Shown here: in pieces, positions 26,532-35,915 of the stretch | Position numbering within the stretch: position 1 is the stretch's first letter | Layout: each line of letters opens with the position of its first letter | NCBI RefSeq assembly: GCF_030812415.1 | Contig: NZ_JAUSST010000002.1 | Coordinates: forward strand, 992,001 to 1,056,000 | DNA length: 64,000 nucleotides | Source: Paenibacillus harenae | GTDB lineage: Bacteria; Bacillota; Bacilli; Paenibacillales; Paenibacillaceae | Direction of reading: 5' to 3' | The notes under the pieces: model-generated | The model's database searches: none | Told to the model about the DNA's origin: nothing | What the model saw: the letters and a program-made list of their open reading frames with translations, nothing else | Program-made: the position numbers and the translations under genes

Positions 26532-29030
26532 ATGAATCAACAGCAACTGCCTATCGATGCTGTATTGCCTGAGCTGCTGGAATCGCTGCGAAAAGGCGTT
26601 AACGCGGTGCTGATCGCCGAGCCGGGAGCAGGCAAGACGACTAGAGTGCCTCTCGCCTTGCTTGATGAGCCATGGCTGCACGGCAAACGGATCGTCATGC
26701 TTGAGCCGAGGAGGCTGGCGGCACGATCCGCTGCGCAATACATGGCTCGCACGCTTGGGGAGCAAGCGGGGGAGACGGTCGGCTATCGCGTACGGCTGGA
26801 GACGAAAGTTAGCGCCAAGACGCGTATTGAGGTTGTAACCGAGGGCGTGCTGACACGCATGCTGCAGGAAGATGCCGCGCTTGAGCATGTAGGCGCGATC
26901 CTGTTCGATGAATTTCATGAACGCCACCTGCATGGCGATCTAGGTTTGGCGCTGAGCTTGCAATCACAGTCGCTGCTCCGCGAGGAGCTGCGGCTTATTG
27001 TTATGTCCGCGACGCTTGATGCGGAACCCATCGCCGCGCTGCTAAGCGATGCCCCGATCATTCGTTCGGAGGGACGCGTATTCCCCGTCATCACTCATTA
27101 TGCGGCCGCACGTCCTTCGCGTACGGAGCGGATCGAACAGCAGGTCGGCAGCACGATCGTTAGCGCGCTGCGCTCGCATGAGGGCGATGTACTTGCTTTC
27201 CTGCCGGGCGCGCTCGAGATTCGCCGCACTGCAAGCTGGCTTGCGGCGTCAGGGATGCCGACCGGCGTTCGTATTGCGGAGCTGTACGGGACGATGCCGT
27301 TGTCCATGCAGGATGCGGCTGTTGCGCCTTGTCTGCCCGGGGAACGCAAGATCGTGCTCGCGACATCGATCGCAGAGTCGAGCTTGACCGTCCAAGGGGT
27401 GACGATCGTTGTCGACAGCGGTCTTATGCGCGTTCCGCGCTTCTCGCCGCGTACGGGCATGACGAGGCTGGAGACGGTGGCGGTATCGCAAGCTTCCGCC
27501 GACCAGCGCCGTGGCCGGGCGGGACGGCTTGCGCCCGGCGTCTGCTACAGGTTGTGGACGGAGCAGGAGCATCCGTACTTGCCTGCACAGAGCGCGCCGG
27601 AGATCGCGGATGCCGATCTTGCGCCGTTAGCGCTTGAACTTGCGGTATGGGGCATTCAAGACCCTGCCGAGCTGGATTGGCTTACTCCGCCTCCGCAGGC
27701 GGCATACGAACAGGCGACCGAGCTGCTGAAGAAGCTGCGAGCGCTCGATCCAAGCGGCAAGCCGACGCCGGAAGGGCTTAAGCTTGCGCGCTTCGGCATG
27801 CATCCCCGCCTTGGCGCAATGGTCTTGCGGGCGGAGGAGCGGGGCTGCGCGAACGAAGGATGCGAGCTCGCTGCAATACTTAGCGAGAGAGACTTGCTGC
27901 CGCAGGAGCGTAGCGTGGACATTAAGCTTCGCCTCGATGCGCTGAACGGAAAGATGGCGTCTGCAGACCCCGCCGCCATAAGGCGCATTGCCGCTCAAGC
28001 CGAGCAGTGGAAGCGGGTTGCTGCTCATTATGTTGCGAACAACGCCTCACCTTCTCCAATAGAAAAGCCTAGTATTGGCACGCTTCTAGCCGCGGCATAT
28101 CCCGACCGGATCGCGCAGCGCAGGAGCGATGGCCGCTATTTGCTCGCCAACGGCAGAGGGGCTGTGCTTCCCGACGTTCAGCCGTTGTCGCGATGCGACT
28201 ACTTAGCCGCTTGCGAGCTCGACGACGCCGGAACGGAAAGCCGGATCCGACTTGCAGCCGAGCTGACATTGACCGATATTGAACAATTCATGTCTCCGTA
28301 CATTACAGTTGAAGAAGCGATTGAATGGGATCGCGCCGCGCTCGCGGTCCGATCGCGCCGAAGGACGAAGCTTGGCGCAATCGTGCTGGGGGAAGTGCCG
28401 ATCTCCGGACCGGACGAAGAGAAGGTTGCCGATGCGCTGATCGCGGGAATCCGATCGGAGGGGATGGGTCTTCTTCCGATGACCAAGCCGGCGCTGGCGC
28501 TCCAAGCAAGAATGAAGCTGATGGCGCTAGGTGGCAAGGATTGGCCCGAAGCAGCGGATGAGGCGTTGCTGGGCACGCTGGAGGAATGGCTGAAACCTCA
28601 TCTGTACGGCATGAAGAACCGTTCGGATCTGCAGCGGCTGAACATGGTTCAGCTGCTTGGGAGCATGTTGTCCTGGGCGCAGCAGCAGGAGCTGGACGAG
28701 CAGGTGCCGACCCACTTTACTGTGCCGAGCGGCTCTCGCATTCCTATCGATTATAGTGATCCTGCCGCGCCTGTGCTAGCCGTCAGATTGCAGGAAATGT
28801 TCGGACTTCAAGATACGCCCAGGTTAGCGCGAGGGAAGCTGCCGCTAACGCTGCATCTATTGTCGCCCTCGCAGCGCCCCGTTCAAGTGACGCAGGATTT
28901 GCGGAGTTTCTGGGAATCGGCTTATTTTGAGGTGAAGAAGGATTTGAAGGGCCGTTATCCGAAGCATTACTGGCCGGACGATCCGTACAGCGCAATGCCG
29001 ACGAACCGCGTCAAGCCGCGCGGTACTTAG
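26532..29030 (+). CDS. hrpB: ATP-dependent RNA helicase HrpB
   Basis: An 832-residue DEAH-type helicase. Walker A EPGAGKTTR (about 30-38), motif II DEFH (126-129), motif III SAT, motif VI QRRGRAGR, then the HA2-like region and the HrpB C-terminal domain (PSGSRIPIDYSDP and SPSQRPVQVTQDLRSFWESAY). Role in Gram-positives is little studied. ATG 26532 is preceded by AAGGAG. Confidence 0.95.
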   Translation: MNQQQLPIDAVLPELLESLRKGVNAVLIAEPGAGKTTRVPLALLDEPWLHGKRIVMLEPRRLAARSAAQYMARTLGEQAGETVGYRVRLETKVSAKTRIEVVTEGVLTRMLQEDAALEHVGAILFDEFHERHLHGDLGLALSLQSQSLLREELRLIVMSATLDAEPIAALLSDAPIIRSEGRVFPVITHYAAARPSRTERIEQQVGSTIVSALRSHEGDVLAFLPGALEIRRTASWLAASGMPTGVRIAELYGTMPLSMQDAAVAPCLPGERKIVLATSIAESSLTVQGVTIVVDSGLMRVPRFSPRTGMTRLETVAVSQASADQRRGRAGRLAPGVCYRLWTEQEHPYLPAQSAPEIADADLAPLALELAVWGIQDPAELDWLTPPPQAAYEQATELLKKLRALDPSGKPTPEGLKLARFGMHPRLGAMVLRAEERGCANEGCELAAILSERDLLPQERSVDIKLRLDALNGKMASADPAAIRRIAAQAEQWKRVAAHYVANNASPSPIEKPSIGTLLAAAYPDRIAQRRSDGRYLLANGRGAVLPDVQPLSRCDYLAACELDDAGTESRIRLAAELTLTDIEQFMSPYITVEEAIEWDRAALAVRSRRRTKLGAIVLGEVPISGPDEEKVADALIAGIRSEGMGLLPMTKPALALQARMKLMALGGKDWPEAADEALLGTLEEWLKPHLYGMKNRSDLQRLNMVQLLGSMLSWAQQQELDEQVPTHFTVPSGSRIPIDYSDPAAPVLAVRLQEMFGLQDTPRLARGKLPLTLHLLSPSQRPVQVTQDLRSFWESAYFEVKKDLKGRYPKHYWPDDPYSAMPTNRVKPRGT

Positions 29031-29074
29031 GCTGTCGTCGCGAATTGAGAAGTGAGGGAGAGTGGAGATTGATT

Positions 29075-29353
29075 ATGGATTTCATATATATCATCGTATT
29101 GTATTTGCTGCTGATTAATATGTATACCTTCGCGTTAATGGGCAGAGACAAGAAGCTGGCCGTTAAGCAGCGTAGGCGAGTTCCAGAGAAACGGCTGTTT
29201 ACGCTAAGCGCGATCGGGGGCAGCATCGGAACCTGGTTTGGCATGCGGACCTGGCGGCACAAGACGAAGCATAACAGCTTCGTGTTCGGAATCCCGGCTA
29301 TATTCGTCCTGCAAGTAGCCATTGTCGTCGTTCTCTATCGCCTTATCGGTTAG
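29075..29353 (+). CDS. DUF1294 membrane protein
   Basis: A 92-residue protein with an N-terminal helix (about 3-20), a basic stretch RDKKLAVKQRRRVPEKRL, the DUF1294-typical GGSIGTWFGMRTWRHKTKH, and a second helix at the C-terminus. Function unknown. An in-frame ATG at 29045 lies upstream of the GGGAGAG ribosome site, so 29075 is preferred. Confidence 0.8.
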   Translation: MDFIYIIVLYLLLINMYTFALMGRDKKLAVKQRRRVPEKRLFTLSAIGGSIGTWFGMRTWRHKTKHNSFVFGIPAIFVLQVAIVVVLYRLIG

Positions 29354-29449
29354 GCCCTGGCAATAATGGCATTGCATAGAGAAAGTGTCCTATGGTATAT
29401 TTGGTACTCGTTTTTGCTTGAGCAACCGCTTTTAGGAGGTAACTGACTA

Positions 29450-31531
29450 ATGACCGTTCAAAGTGCCTATCAAGAGGAAAAGGATCGATTGGCTGCTTCG
29501 ATTCAGGATATTGAATCACAGCTTAGAGCAATCGGTCCGCGTTATACGGGTGACGATTTTACCGAGCAAATGCTCGATTTGCAGCGCGAGGAAAGAAGGC
29601 AGCGGTTGGAGATCGCGCACCGCGAGCCGTATTTTGGCCGCATCGACTTCGAGGAGCTTCCGAACGGCAATCAGATGCCGCTCTACATAGGCAAGGCAGG
29701 CGTCGCCAAGCAAGGCAGCAACGAGCTGCTCGTCATCGACTGGAGAGCGCCGGCAGCCAGCTTATTCTATTCATTCACGGGCGGTGAAGCCCCCGGGACG
29801 TTCGATTCGCCCGATGGCGAAGTATCGGGTTATATTCATCTAAAGCGGAACTTCATGATTCGTCAGGGCGAGCTTGTACGGTTGGTCGACAGCTATGTGC
29901 GCGGCCAGGAAGAGGAAGCGGTCACTGACGAATTTCTATTATATCGCCTGGGAGAGAACAAGGATAACAAGCTTCGCGATATCGTATCTACCATTCAAGG
30001 CGAGCAGGACCGTATTATCCGCGCCGATCGAGCGAAGGCGTTATTTATTCAAGGAGTAGCGGGCAGCGGCAAAACGACCGTCGCACTTCACCGCCTCGCT
30101 TTCCTTCTCTATCAATACGCGGATCGGATGCGTGCCGAGAGAATGATTATTTTCGCGCCGAACCGGATGTTCCTCGATTATATTTCCGGCGTGCTGCCGG
30201 AGCTAGGCGTTGGCGACATTCAGCAGACGACATTCTCGGACTGGGCTGTCGAGCTGCTGGAGCACTCCGTTAGGCTTAGCGATCCTTCCGAGACGATGGC
30301 TTATTGGTTTGAAGAGCGTCGCACGGCTGAAGAAATCGAGGCTGCTTCGGGGAGATGGAAAGGCAGCATGGCGTTTAAAGCGATGGTAGACGAGAGAATA
30401 GTTGCCTTCGAGCAAAGCATCGTGCCAACCGTTCCGTTCAGCCCGCTCGACCGCCTTGAGCTGTCGCCTGAGCAAATGCGCGAATGGTACGATACCGATT
30501 ATGGCGAAGAGACGGTCATGAAGAAGCGCGACCGGCTAGCAAACCGCATTCGCCGCTGGTTCGAATCCGAGCTGAAGATGCGCGGCGTCGCAGATAAGAA
30601 GATAAGGGCAAAGGCGTTAACAAAATTCAATGCCTTCGTCAAAAAAATACCGTCGTTTACGGCGGTTCAGCTTTATGCCTCGTTGTTCCAAGGCAAGCAA
30701 GCCGCGGCAGCCGTACCGAAGGCGATTGCCGCGGAGACGTCGGCTCGTCTTAAACAAGGCATTGCGGCGGCCGAAGACCTCGCCCCGCTTGTATACATCC
30801 ATTTGCAGTTGTATGGTTTAGATAAACCGGCATTCGACCATATTGTGATTGACGAAGCGCAGGATTACTCGCCGTTTCAGCTGGAAGCGCTGGGGCTATG
30901 CCAACGTACGCCGTCGATGACGGTACTCGGCGACTTGCAGCAAGGCATCCATGCCTATACCGGCATTCAGCGCTGGTCCGAGCTGATGGACCTGTTCACC
31001 GAGGAACAGGCAGGGTTCTATGAGCTGAACCGAAGCTATCGCTCGACGATGGAAATCATCGAATTCGCGAACCTGATCTTAGGCGAAATGTCGGGCGGTG
31101 TTAAGCCCGCCGTGCCTGTGTTCCGGAGCGGCGATCCGGTAGAGACGGTTCGAACGGAAGAGAGCGATTGGCTCGCTTCTATCGACCGGACGGTGCGGGA
31201 ATGGAAGACGAAGGGCGCTTACGAGACGATTTCGGTTATCGGTCGGACTGCGCTGGAATGCGAGCAAATCCATGGCTACCTAGTCGGCAGAGGGTTCGAG
31301 GCTTCGCTCGTGCAGAGCAAGCAGCCGTCTTACGGCGGCGGCTTGACTGTCGTTCCCGTCTACTTATCGAAGGGGCTTGAGTTCGACGCGGTACTCATTG
31401 CCGATGCGGGAGAGTCCGCTTACGGACCGCTCGATGCGAAGCTTCTCTATGTCGGTTGTACGCGTGCGCTTCATATGCTAAAGCTCTACTATCGAGGAGA
31501 GCGCACTTCTTTGCTGGGCGAGGACGCTTAA
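29450..31531 (+). CDS. helD: HelD-type UvrD/Rep-like helicase (RNA polymerase-associated)
   Basis: A 693-residue superfamily 1 ATPase. An N-terminal coiled coil (about 5-65) precedes the HelD-specific segment YIGKAGVAKQGSNELLVIDWRAPAASLFY. Then come Walker A GVAGSGKTT (about 201-209), Walker B VIDEAQDYSPFQ and GLEFDAVLI near the C-terminus. HelD proteins remove or recycle RNA polymerase from nucleic acid and in some species give rifampicin tolerance. AGGAGG precedes the ATG. Confidence 0.9.
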   Translation: MTVQSAYQEEKDRLAASIQDIESQLRAIGPRYTGDDFTEQMLDLQREERRQRLEIAHREPYFGRIDFEELPNGNQMPLYIGKAGVAKQGSNELLVIDWRAPAASLFYSFTGGEAPGTFDSPDGEVSGYIHLKRNFMIRQGELVRLVDSYVRGQEEEAVTDEFLLYRLGENKDNKLRDIVSTIQGEQDRIIRADRAKALFIQGVAGSGKTTVALHRLAFLLYQYADRMRAERMIIFAPNRMFLDYISGVLPELGVGDIQQTTFSDWAVELLEHSVRLSDPSETMAYWFEERRTAEEIEAASGRWKGSMAFKAMVDERIVAFEQSIVPTVPFSPLDRLELSPEQMREWYDTDYGEETVMKKRDRLANRIRRWFESELKMRGVADKKIRAKALTKFNAFVKKIPSFTAVQLYASLFQGKQAAAAVPKAIAAETSARLKQGIAAAEDLAPLVYIHLQLYGLDKPAFDHIVIDEAQDYSPFQLEALGLCQRTPSMTVLGDLQQGIHAYTGIQRWSELMDLFTEEQAGFYELNRSYRSTMEIIEFANLILGEMSGGVKPAVPVFRSGDPVETVRTEESDWLASIDRTVREWKTKGAYETISVIGRTALECEQIHGYLVGRGFEASLVQSKQPSYGGGLTVVPVYLSKGLEFDAVLIADAGESAYGPLDAKLLYVGCTRALHMLKLYYRGERTSLLGEDA

Positions 31532-31580
31532 TTCGTTTATAATGGGAAGGTATCTCACATACGCACGGGAGGCCTTCGCA

Positions 31581-32243
31581 ATGAATGGGAACGAGCTGCT
31601 GCCACCGCTTTGGTTATCGCTGAAAGTATCGGTGACGGCTAGTATACTGGTAGCGATCATAGGCATTATTGCCGCGCACTTCATGACGAGGCGCGCGTTC
31701 AGAGGCAAGAGCGCCGTCGAGACGGTCTTTATGCTTCCTCTAGTGCTGCCTCCGACCGTCGTCGGATTTATATTGCTCGTGGCGCTCGGTCGCAGAAGCT
31801 GGATCGGGAGAAGCTACGAATGGCTTTTCAATCAACCAATCGTATTCTCATGGACCGCAGCGGTAATCGCTGCGGTCATTGTTGCATTTCCGCTTGTCTA
31901 CCAGACAATGAAGGTCGGATTTCTATCGATAGACAAGAGCCTGGTGGAAGCGGCCCGTTCGGCAGGGGCTGACGAGAGGCAGGTCATGCGCTACATTACG
32001 CTGCCGCTGGCCAAGCATTCGCTGCTAACGGCGTTCGTACTCGGATTTGCACGAAGTCTCGGAGAGTTCGGAGCAACGCTCATGCTCGCCGGCAACATTC
32101 CAGGCAAGACGCAGACCGTGCCGACGGCCATCTATGTTGCGGTCGATTCCGGGAATACGGCAATGGCATGGACGTGGACGATCTGCATTGTTTTATTTTC
32201 GTTCCTGCTCCTCTTATTTACCGGGCGCAAAATGGAACAATAA
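31581..32243 (+). CDS. modB: Molybdate ABC transporter permease
   Basis: A 220-residue five- to six-helix permease with the binding-protein-dependent coupling motif EAARSAGADERQVMRYITLP and the ModB-type FARSLGEFGATLMLAGNIPGKTQT. It should import molybdate (or tungstate), but neither the binding protein (modA) nor the ATPase (modC) is adjacent, so partners must be encoded elsewhere. ATG 31581 has GGGAGG upstream. Molybdate supply would matter for the xanthine dehydrogenase cluster in this window. Confidence 0.88.
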   Translation: MNGNELLPPLWLSLKVSVTASILVAIIGIIAAHFMTRRAFRGKSAVETVFMLPLVLPPTVVGFILLVALGRRSWIGRSYEWLFNQPIVFSWTAAVIAAVIVAFPLVYQTMKVGFLSIDKSLVEAARSAGADERQVMRYITLPLAKHSLLTAFVLGFARSLGEFGATLMLAGNIPGKTQTVPTAIYVAVDSGNTAMAWTWTICIVLFSFLLLLFTGRKMEQ

Positions 32244-32309
32244 TGTGAACGGCGCATCCGCTTTCCGATTTGCACCGTAATACAGGCAGAGAAGGAGAGT
32301 GGAAAGCGA

Positions 32310-33173
32310 ATGCCATCCTTATCGGATTCGAATGAGCGGTTATCGGAAGCTTTGAAAGAGATCGAGACTTGGGAGAACGAACAGAAGGACCTATGGTTCT
32401 GGGAAAAGCTTGGGCGGCTGCCATTCCTGCTGCTTGATAAAGTAACGCCAAAGTTCATTCAAGCGAAGCTTGGTCAAGCCGTCGATGAAGTCGGCGGTTA
32501 TATCCAGCACGGGGGTAAATATCTCGTTTCGGAGAAAACGATCACAAACAAGCTTGCGCGGAACGCAGAGGCGGACGGTCTGGATGGTCTAGGCGTATTC
32601 GCTTCGAAAGACGATTCAGCCTTGACGGTTGATGACTGCGCTTCGTTGCCGCTGGCGATTATGGACCGGACCGCGGCAGAGCTGAAGAGCAGCCGCACGG
32701 CAATGGCGACCGTACAAGGGGCGACGACCGGGTTCGGCGGCATATTCACGCTCGCTATCGACATTCCAGCCATACTAGGCTTGTCGCTTAAGATCATTCA
32801 AGAAATCGCGATCTGCTACGGCTATGATCCGAAGCTGAAGGAAGAGCGGATCTTCGCCGTAAAAGTCATGCAATTCGCTTCGTCCGACATTGTCGGCAAG
32901 CGGGCGATCTTGGAGGAGTTAACCGAATACGGGAACGAGAGAAGCGGCAATCATATGCTGTCGCAGCTGCAAGGTTGGCGGGAGGTCGTCGCGGTATATC
33001 GCGACAACTTCGGCTGGAAGAAGCTGTTCCAGCTAATCCCGATTGCGGGCATGCTGTTCGGAGCTTTCATTAATCGCAGCACGCTGAATGACGTCGCCGA
33101 GGCGGCGACGATGCTATACAGAAAACGAAGAGTACTGGCAAAGCTGAAGGAAGGCGGAGGAACCGCAACATGA
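32310..33173 (+). CDS. EcsC-family protein
   Basis: A 287-residue protein matching the EcsC pattern: an amphipathic N-terminus, VDEVGGYIQHGGKYLVSEKTI, a Gly-rich hydrophobic segment GATTGFGGIFTLAIDIPAILGLSLKIIQEIAICYGYD, and IPIAGMLFGAFINRSTLNDVAEAA. Probably membrane-associated. Function of the family is poorly defined. It overlaps the nitric oxide synthase gene by 4 bp, so the two are likely co-translated. Confidence 0.85.
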   Translation: MPSLSDSNERLSEALKEIETWENEQKDLWFWEKLGRLPFLLLDKVTPKFIQAKLGQAVDEVGGYIQHGGKYLVSEKTITNKLARNAEADGLDGLGVFASKDDSALTVDDCASLPLAIMDRTAAELKSSRTAMATVQGATTGFGGIFTLAIDIPAILGLSLKIIQEIAICYGYDPKLKEERIFAVKVMQFASSDIVGKRAILEELTEYGNERSGNHMLSQLQGWREVVAVYRDNFGWKKLFQLIPIAGMLFGAFINRSTLNDVAEAATMLYRKRRVLAKLKEGGGTAT

Positions 33174-34258
33174 CTACAGCCGTGAAAACGCTAATGGAGG
33201 AAGCTTCGGCTTTCATCCGCATCTGCTATTCGGAGCTCGGCAAGACAGCCGAGGAAACCGAGGGCAGGCTGCGGCAGATTGATCAACATATCGAAGCGCT
33301 TGGGACGTATACCCATACGGCCGAAGAGCTTAGATACGGGGCGAAGATGGCTTGGCGCAACAGCAATCGCTGCATAGGCAGGCTCTTCTGGCAGTCGCTT
33401 GAAGTATTCGACGCCAGAGAGGCGCAGGATGAAGACACCATCGCTTCGCACCTATTTAATCACATGAAATATGCCACGAACGGCGGACGGATTAGACCGG
33501 CTATTACCGTATTTGCTCCAAGCGGGGCGAATAGAAGCATTCGGATATGGAATCACCAGTTGGTCCGTTACGCGGGTTACCGAAAGGAAAATAGCATTGT
33601 CGGCGACCCGGCTTCCATCGCATTGACGCAAGCATGCGAAGCGCTTGGGTGGCGCGGAGAAGGGACGGCATTCGATCTGCTGCCGCTCGTCATTCAAATC
33701 GATAGTCTTAAGCCGAGATGGTTCGCGCTGCCTCGGGAAACGGCGCTTGAAGTACCGCTTACGCATCCGGAGCATGAAGGCTTCGAGCGGTTAGGGCTGC
33801 GATGGTATGCCGTTCCATTCGTATCGGATATGGAGCTTGAGATTGGCGGCATCCGCTATACGGCTGCGCCTTTCAACGGCTGGTATATGGGGACGGAGAT
33901 CGGGGCGCGTAATCTGGCGGACACGAGTCGGTACAATCGGCTGCCGCAAGTCGCCCGCTTATTCGGACTGGATACATCAACGAACCTCTCTTTATGGAAG
34001 GATCGTTCATTAATAGAGTTAAATATTGCGGTGCTGCATTCATTCAAGAAATACGGCGTCAGCATCGTGGACCATCATACGGCCGCCGAGCAGTTCGCCA
34101 GATTCGAGAAGCAGGAGCAGGAGAACGGCAGAACGGTAACGGGCAGATGGTCTTGGTTAACACCGCCGATGTCTCCCGCAACGACAGCCATATGGCATCG
34201 AAGCTACGACGATACGGAGCGCAGCCCGCTCTTCCGCTATCAAGAGCCGCTCTATTAG
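33170..34258 (+). CDS. nos: Bacterial nitric oxide synthase oxygenase
   Basis: A 362-residue NOS oxygenase domain converting L-arginine to citrulline and NO. The axial heme cysteine is in MAWRNSNRCIGRLFW (Cys about 68). PFNGWYMGTEIGARNLAD and the C-terminal WSWLTPPMSPATTAIWHRSY segment contribute to the substrate/pterin pocket and dimer. As in other Gram-positive NOS there is no reductase domain, so electrons must come from separate flavoproteins. Start is the ATGA overlap with ecsC-like. Confidence 0.96.
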   Translation: MTTAVKTLMEEASAFIRICYSELGKTAEETEGRLRQIDQHIEALGTYTHTAEELRYGAKMAWRNSNRCIGRLFWQSLEVFDAREAQDEDTIASHLFNHMKYATNGGRIRPAITVFAPSGANRSIRIWNHQLVRYAGYRKENSIVGDPASIALTQACEALGWRGEGTAFDLLPLVIQIDSLKPRWFALPRETALEVPLTHPEHEGFERLGLRWYAVPFVSDMELEIGGIRYTAAPFNGWYMGTEIGARNLADTSRYNRLPQVARLFGLDTSTNLSLWKDRSLIELNIAVLHSFKKYGVSIVDHHTAAEQFARFEKQEQENGRTVTGRWSWLTPPMSPATTAIWHRSYDDTERSPLFRYQEPLY

Positions 34259-34324
34259 TCATTTGCAATACGGACGCTAGTTCAGGCCATAGCAAAAATC
34301 AAGTAACATGGGGGAGCAGCAGCC

Positions 34325-35473
34325 GTGGATTTTCATATGCAATATTTATCGTTTTTCGTTATTCATACGGACGGAGAAGAAAGCGCGTCTTCGTCAGGCA
34401 AACGGTTCAAGCATTATCAAACGCTGGATGAGGATGGCTATGAGGATAGCGAGATTAAGAAGTTTCTGGACGAAGAATTCGCGAGGGTCGTAAAGCGCAA
34501 GGTCGAGCGCAACCCGAATACGGCGAACGCGCCGACGAAGATCGGCCGATTTGCCGTGGAACCGGGTTATGAGCTGGGCAGCAACCAGAACTACAATTTG
34601 TTCCAAAGACTGCGCGATGCGGATACGAAGGAGCGCTTCATCGGCATTGCCGACGAGCTCGTTCGCATTTATATGGATACGAGCGCTGTACGCGGCGGCG
34701 CGTTCATTATCGCTCGTTCCAAGCTGAACACTTACTTCGACGAGCCTTTTTTATTTTTGCTCAAATGTGACTTTGAACCGAAGATCGCGCGTATTGCGGA
34801 CGAGCGCAGCTTAATCTCGCAAGTCGAGATGGCGATCAGCGCGCGCAGCATCAAGTCGATCCAGTACCCGCATATGCCGGAGGAAGGGATGCTGGAGCAT
34901 TGGGAACTGAAAATTCATCAAGCGTCGCACGCCCGGTACTTCGAGGATTTCTTGAAATATGTCACCTATGAGAAGCCGCTGCCGGAAGTGATGGGCGAGC
35001 AGGTCATCGAGATGGTGCAGCAGTATATATCGGACAAATGGCAGGACGACGAGAGCACGGAGCGTCGCGAAGAGGAAAACGCGATCGAAGTTTGGGCGGC
35101 GAGCGAGAAGCGAGACATTCAGGAATGGTGGCCGCAGGAGCAGGTTGCCGTGGCATCGGCGGCGCTGGTCGAGCAGAAGCCGGACTTGCCGTTCTCGTTC
35201 AAGCTGGATAGCATGACGGTGAAGGGCTTGCTCGCGGACTTCGGCGATTCGCTTCATATCGCAAAGCATAACGGGCGTTATGTAGTCGTTATCGAAGGGG
35301 ATATGTTCCAGTTCGATAAGGGGATGTCGCCGGTTGAGCTGTTGCAGCCGCCGGATCTGACCGATGTACTGCCTTTAATCGGCAGGAAGCAGCCTGCGGC
35401 AGATACGGATCGTGCAGGGAACAGCTATAAAGATAGCAATGGCAATATTAATGATGTTGATACGCCGTGGTAA
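34325..35473 (+). CDS. DUF3900-family protein
   Basis: A 382-residue cytoplasmic protein of the Bacillales DUF3900 type as I remember it. Recognisable segments: FKHYQTLDEDGYEDS, RKVERNPNTANAPTKIGRF, DEPFLFLLKCDFEPKIARI, ARSIKSIQYPHMPEEGMLEHWELKIHQASHARYF. Function unknown. GTG start with GGGGGAG upstream. Confidence 0.75.
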   Translation: MDFHMQYLSFFVIHTDGEESASSSGKRFKHYQTLDEDGYEDSEIKKFLDEEFARVVKRKVERNPNTANAPTKIGRFAVEPGYELGSNQNYNLFQRLRDADTKERFIGIADELVRIYMDTSAVRGGAFIIARSKLNTYFDEPFLFLLKCDFEPKIARIADERSLISQVEMAISARSIKSIQYPHMPEEGMLEHWELKIHQASHARYFEDFLKYVTYEKPLPEVMGEQVIEMVQQYISDKWQDDESTERREEENAIEVWAASEKRDIQEWWPQEQVAVASAALVEQKPDLPFSFKLDSMTVKGLLADFGDSLHIAKHNGRYVVVIEGDMFQFDKGMSPVELLQPPDLTDVLPLIGRKQPAADTDRAGNSYKDSNGNINDVDTPW

Positions 35474-35526
35474 TGGAATCGAAGCTCGCATGTATCTATT
35501 TTACAAATAAAGGAGAGGCTGTATAA

Positions 35527-35886
35527 GTGGATAAGTTATTTTTCATAGAAATTGGCATGGGTTGCGATCTTCACGGTCAAAATATTACCAAAGCATCGGT
35601 ACGCGCCGTACAAAACGCGATTCACCATAACTCGATGCCCGGTCTGCGATCTGTGTTGCCTGGCGGCACGCTCGACAACATGAAGGTGCATGTGAAGCTA
35701 GCCGTCCCTTGCGACCGCGAGCTGCTCGACGTCGAGCAAGTGAAGGCCGCACTGCCATACGGTCAAGTAACCGTCGAAATCATCGATGGCGGCATGGTAA
35801 CGACCAGCGGAGTCGTTCTGCCGGACAAAGACGACAAAAACGATCTGATCTATGTCGTGAACGCGTCGGTGGAGGTCGGTTACTAA
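35527..35886 (+). CDS. Lin0512-family protein
   Basis: A 119-residue protein with the family pattern FIEIGMGCDLHGQNITKASVRAVQNAI and VKLAVPCDRELLDVEQVKAALPYG. Known members are small oligomeric proteins of unknown function. GTG start, AAAGGAGAGG upstream. Confidence 0.85.
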   Translation: MDKLFFIEIGMGCDLHGQNITKASVRAVQNAIHHNSMPGLRSVLPGGTLDNMKVHVKLAVPCDRELLDVEQVKAALPYGQVTVEIIDGGMVTTSGVVLPDKDDKNDLIYVVNASVEVGY

Positions 35887-35915
35887 CCTCATTAACATAG
35901 CAAAGGAAGAAGACG

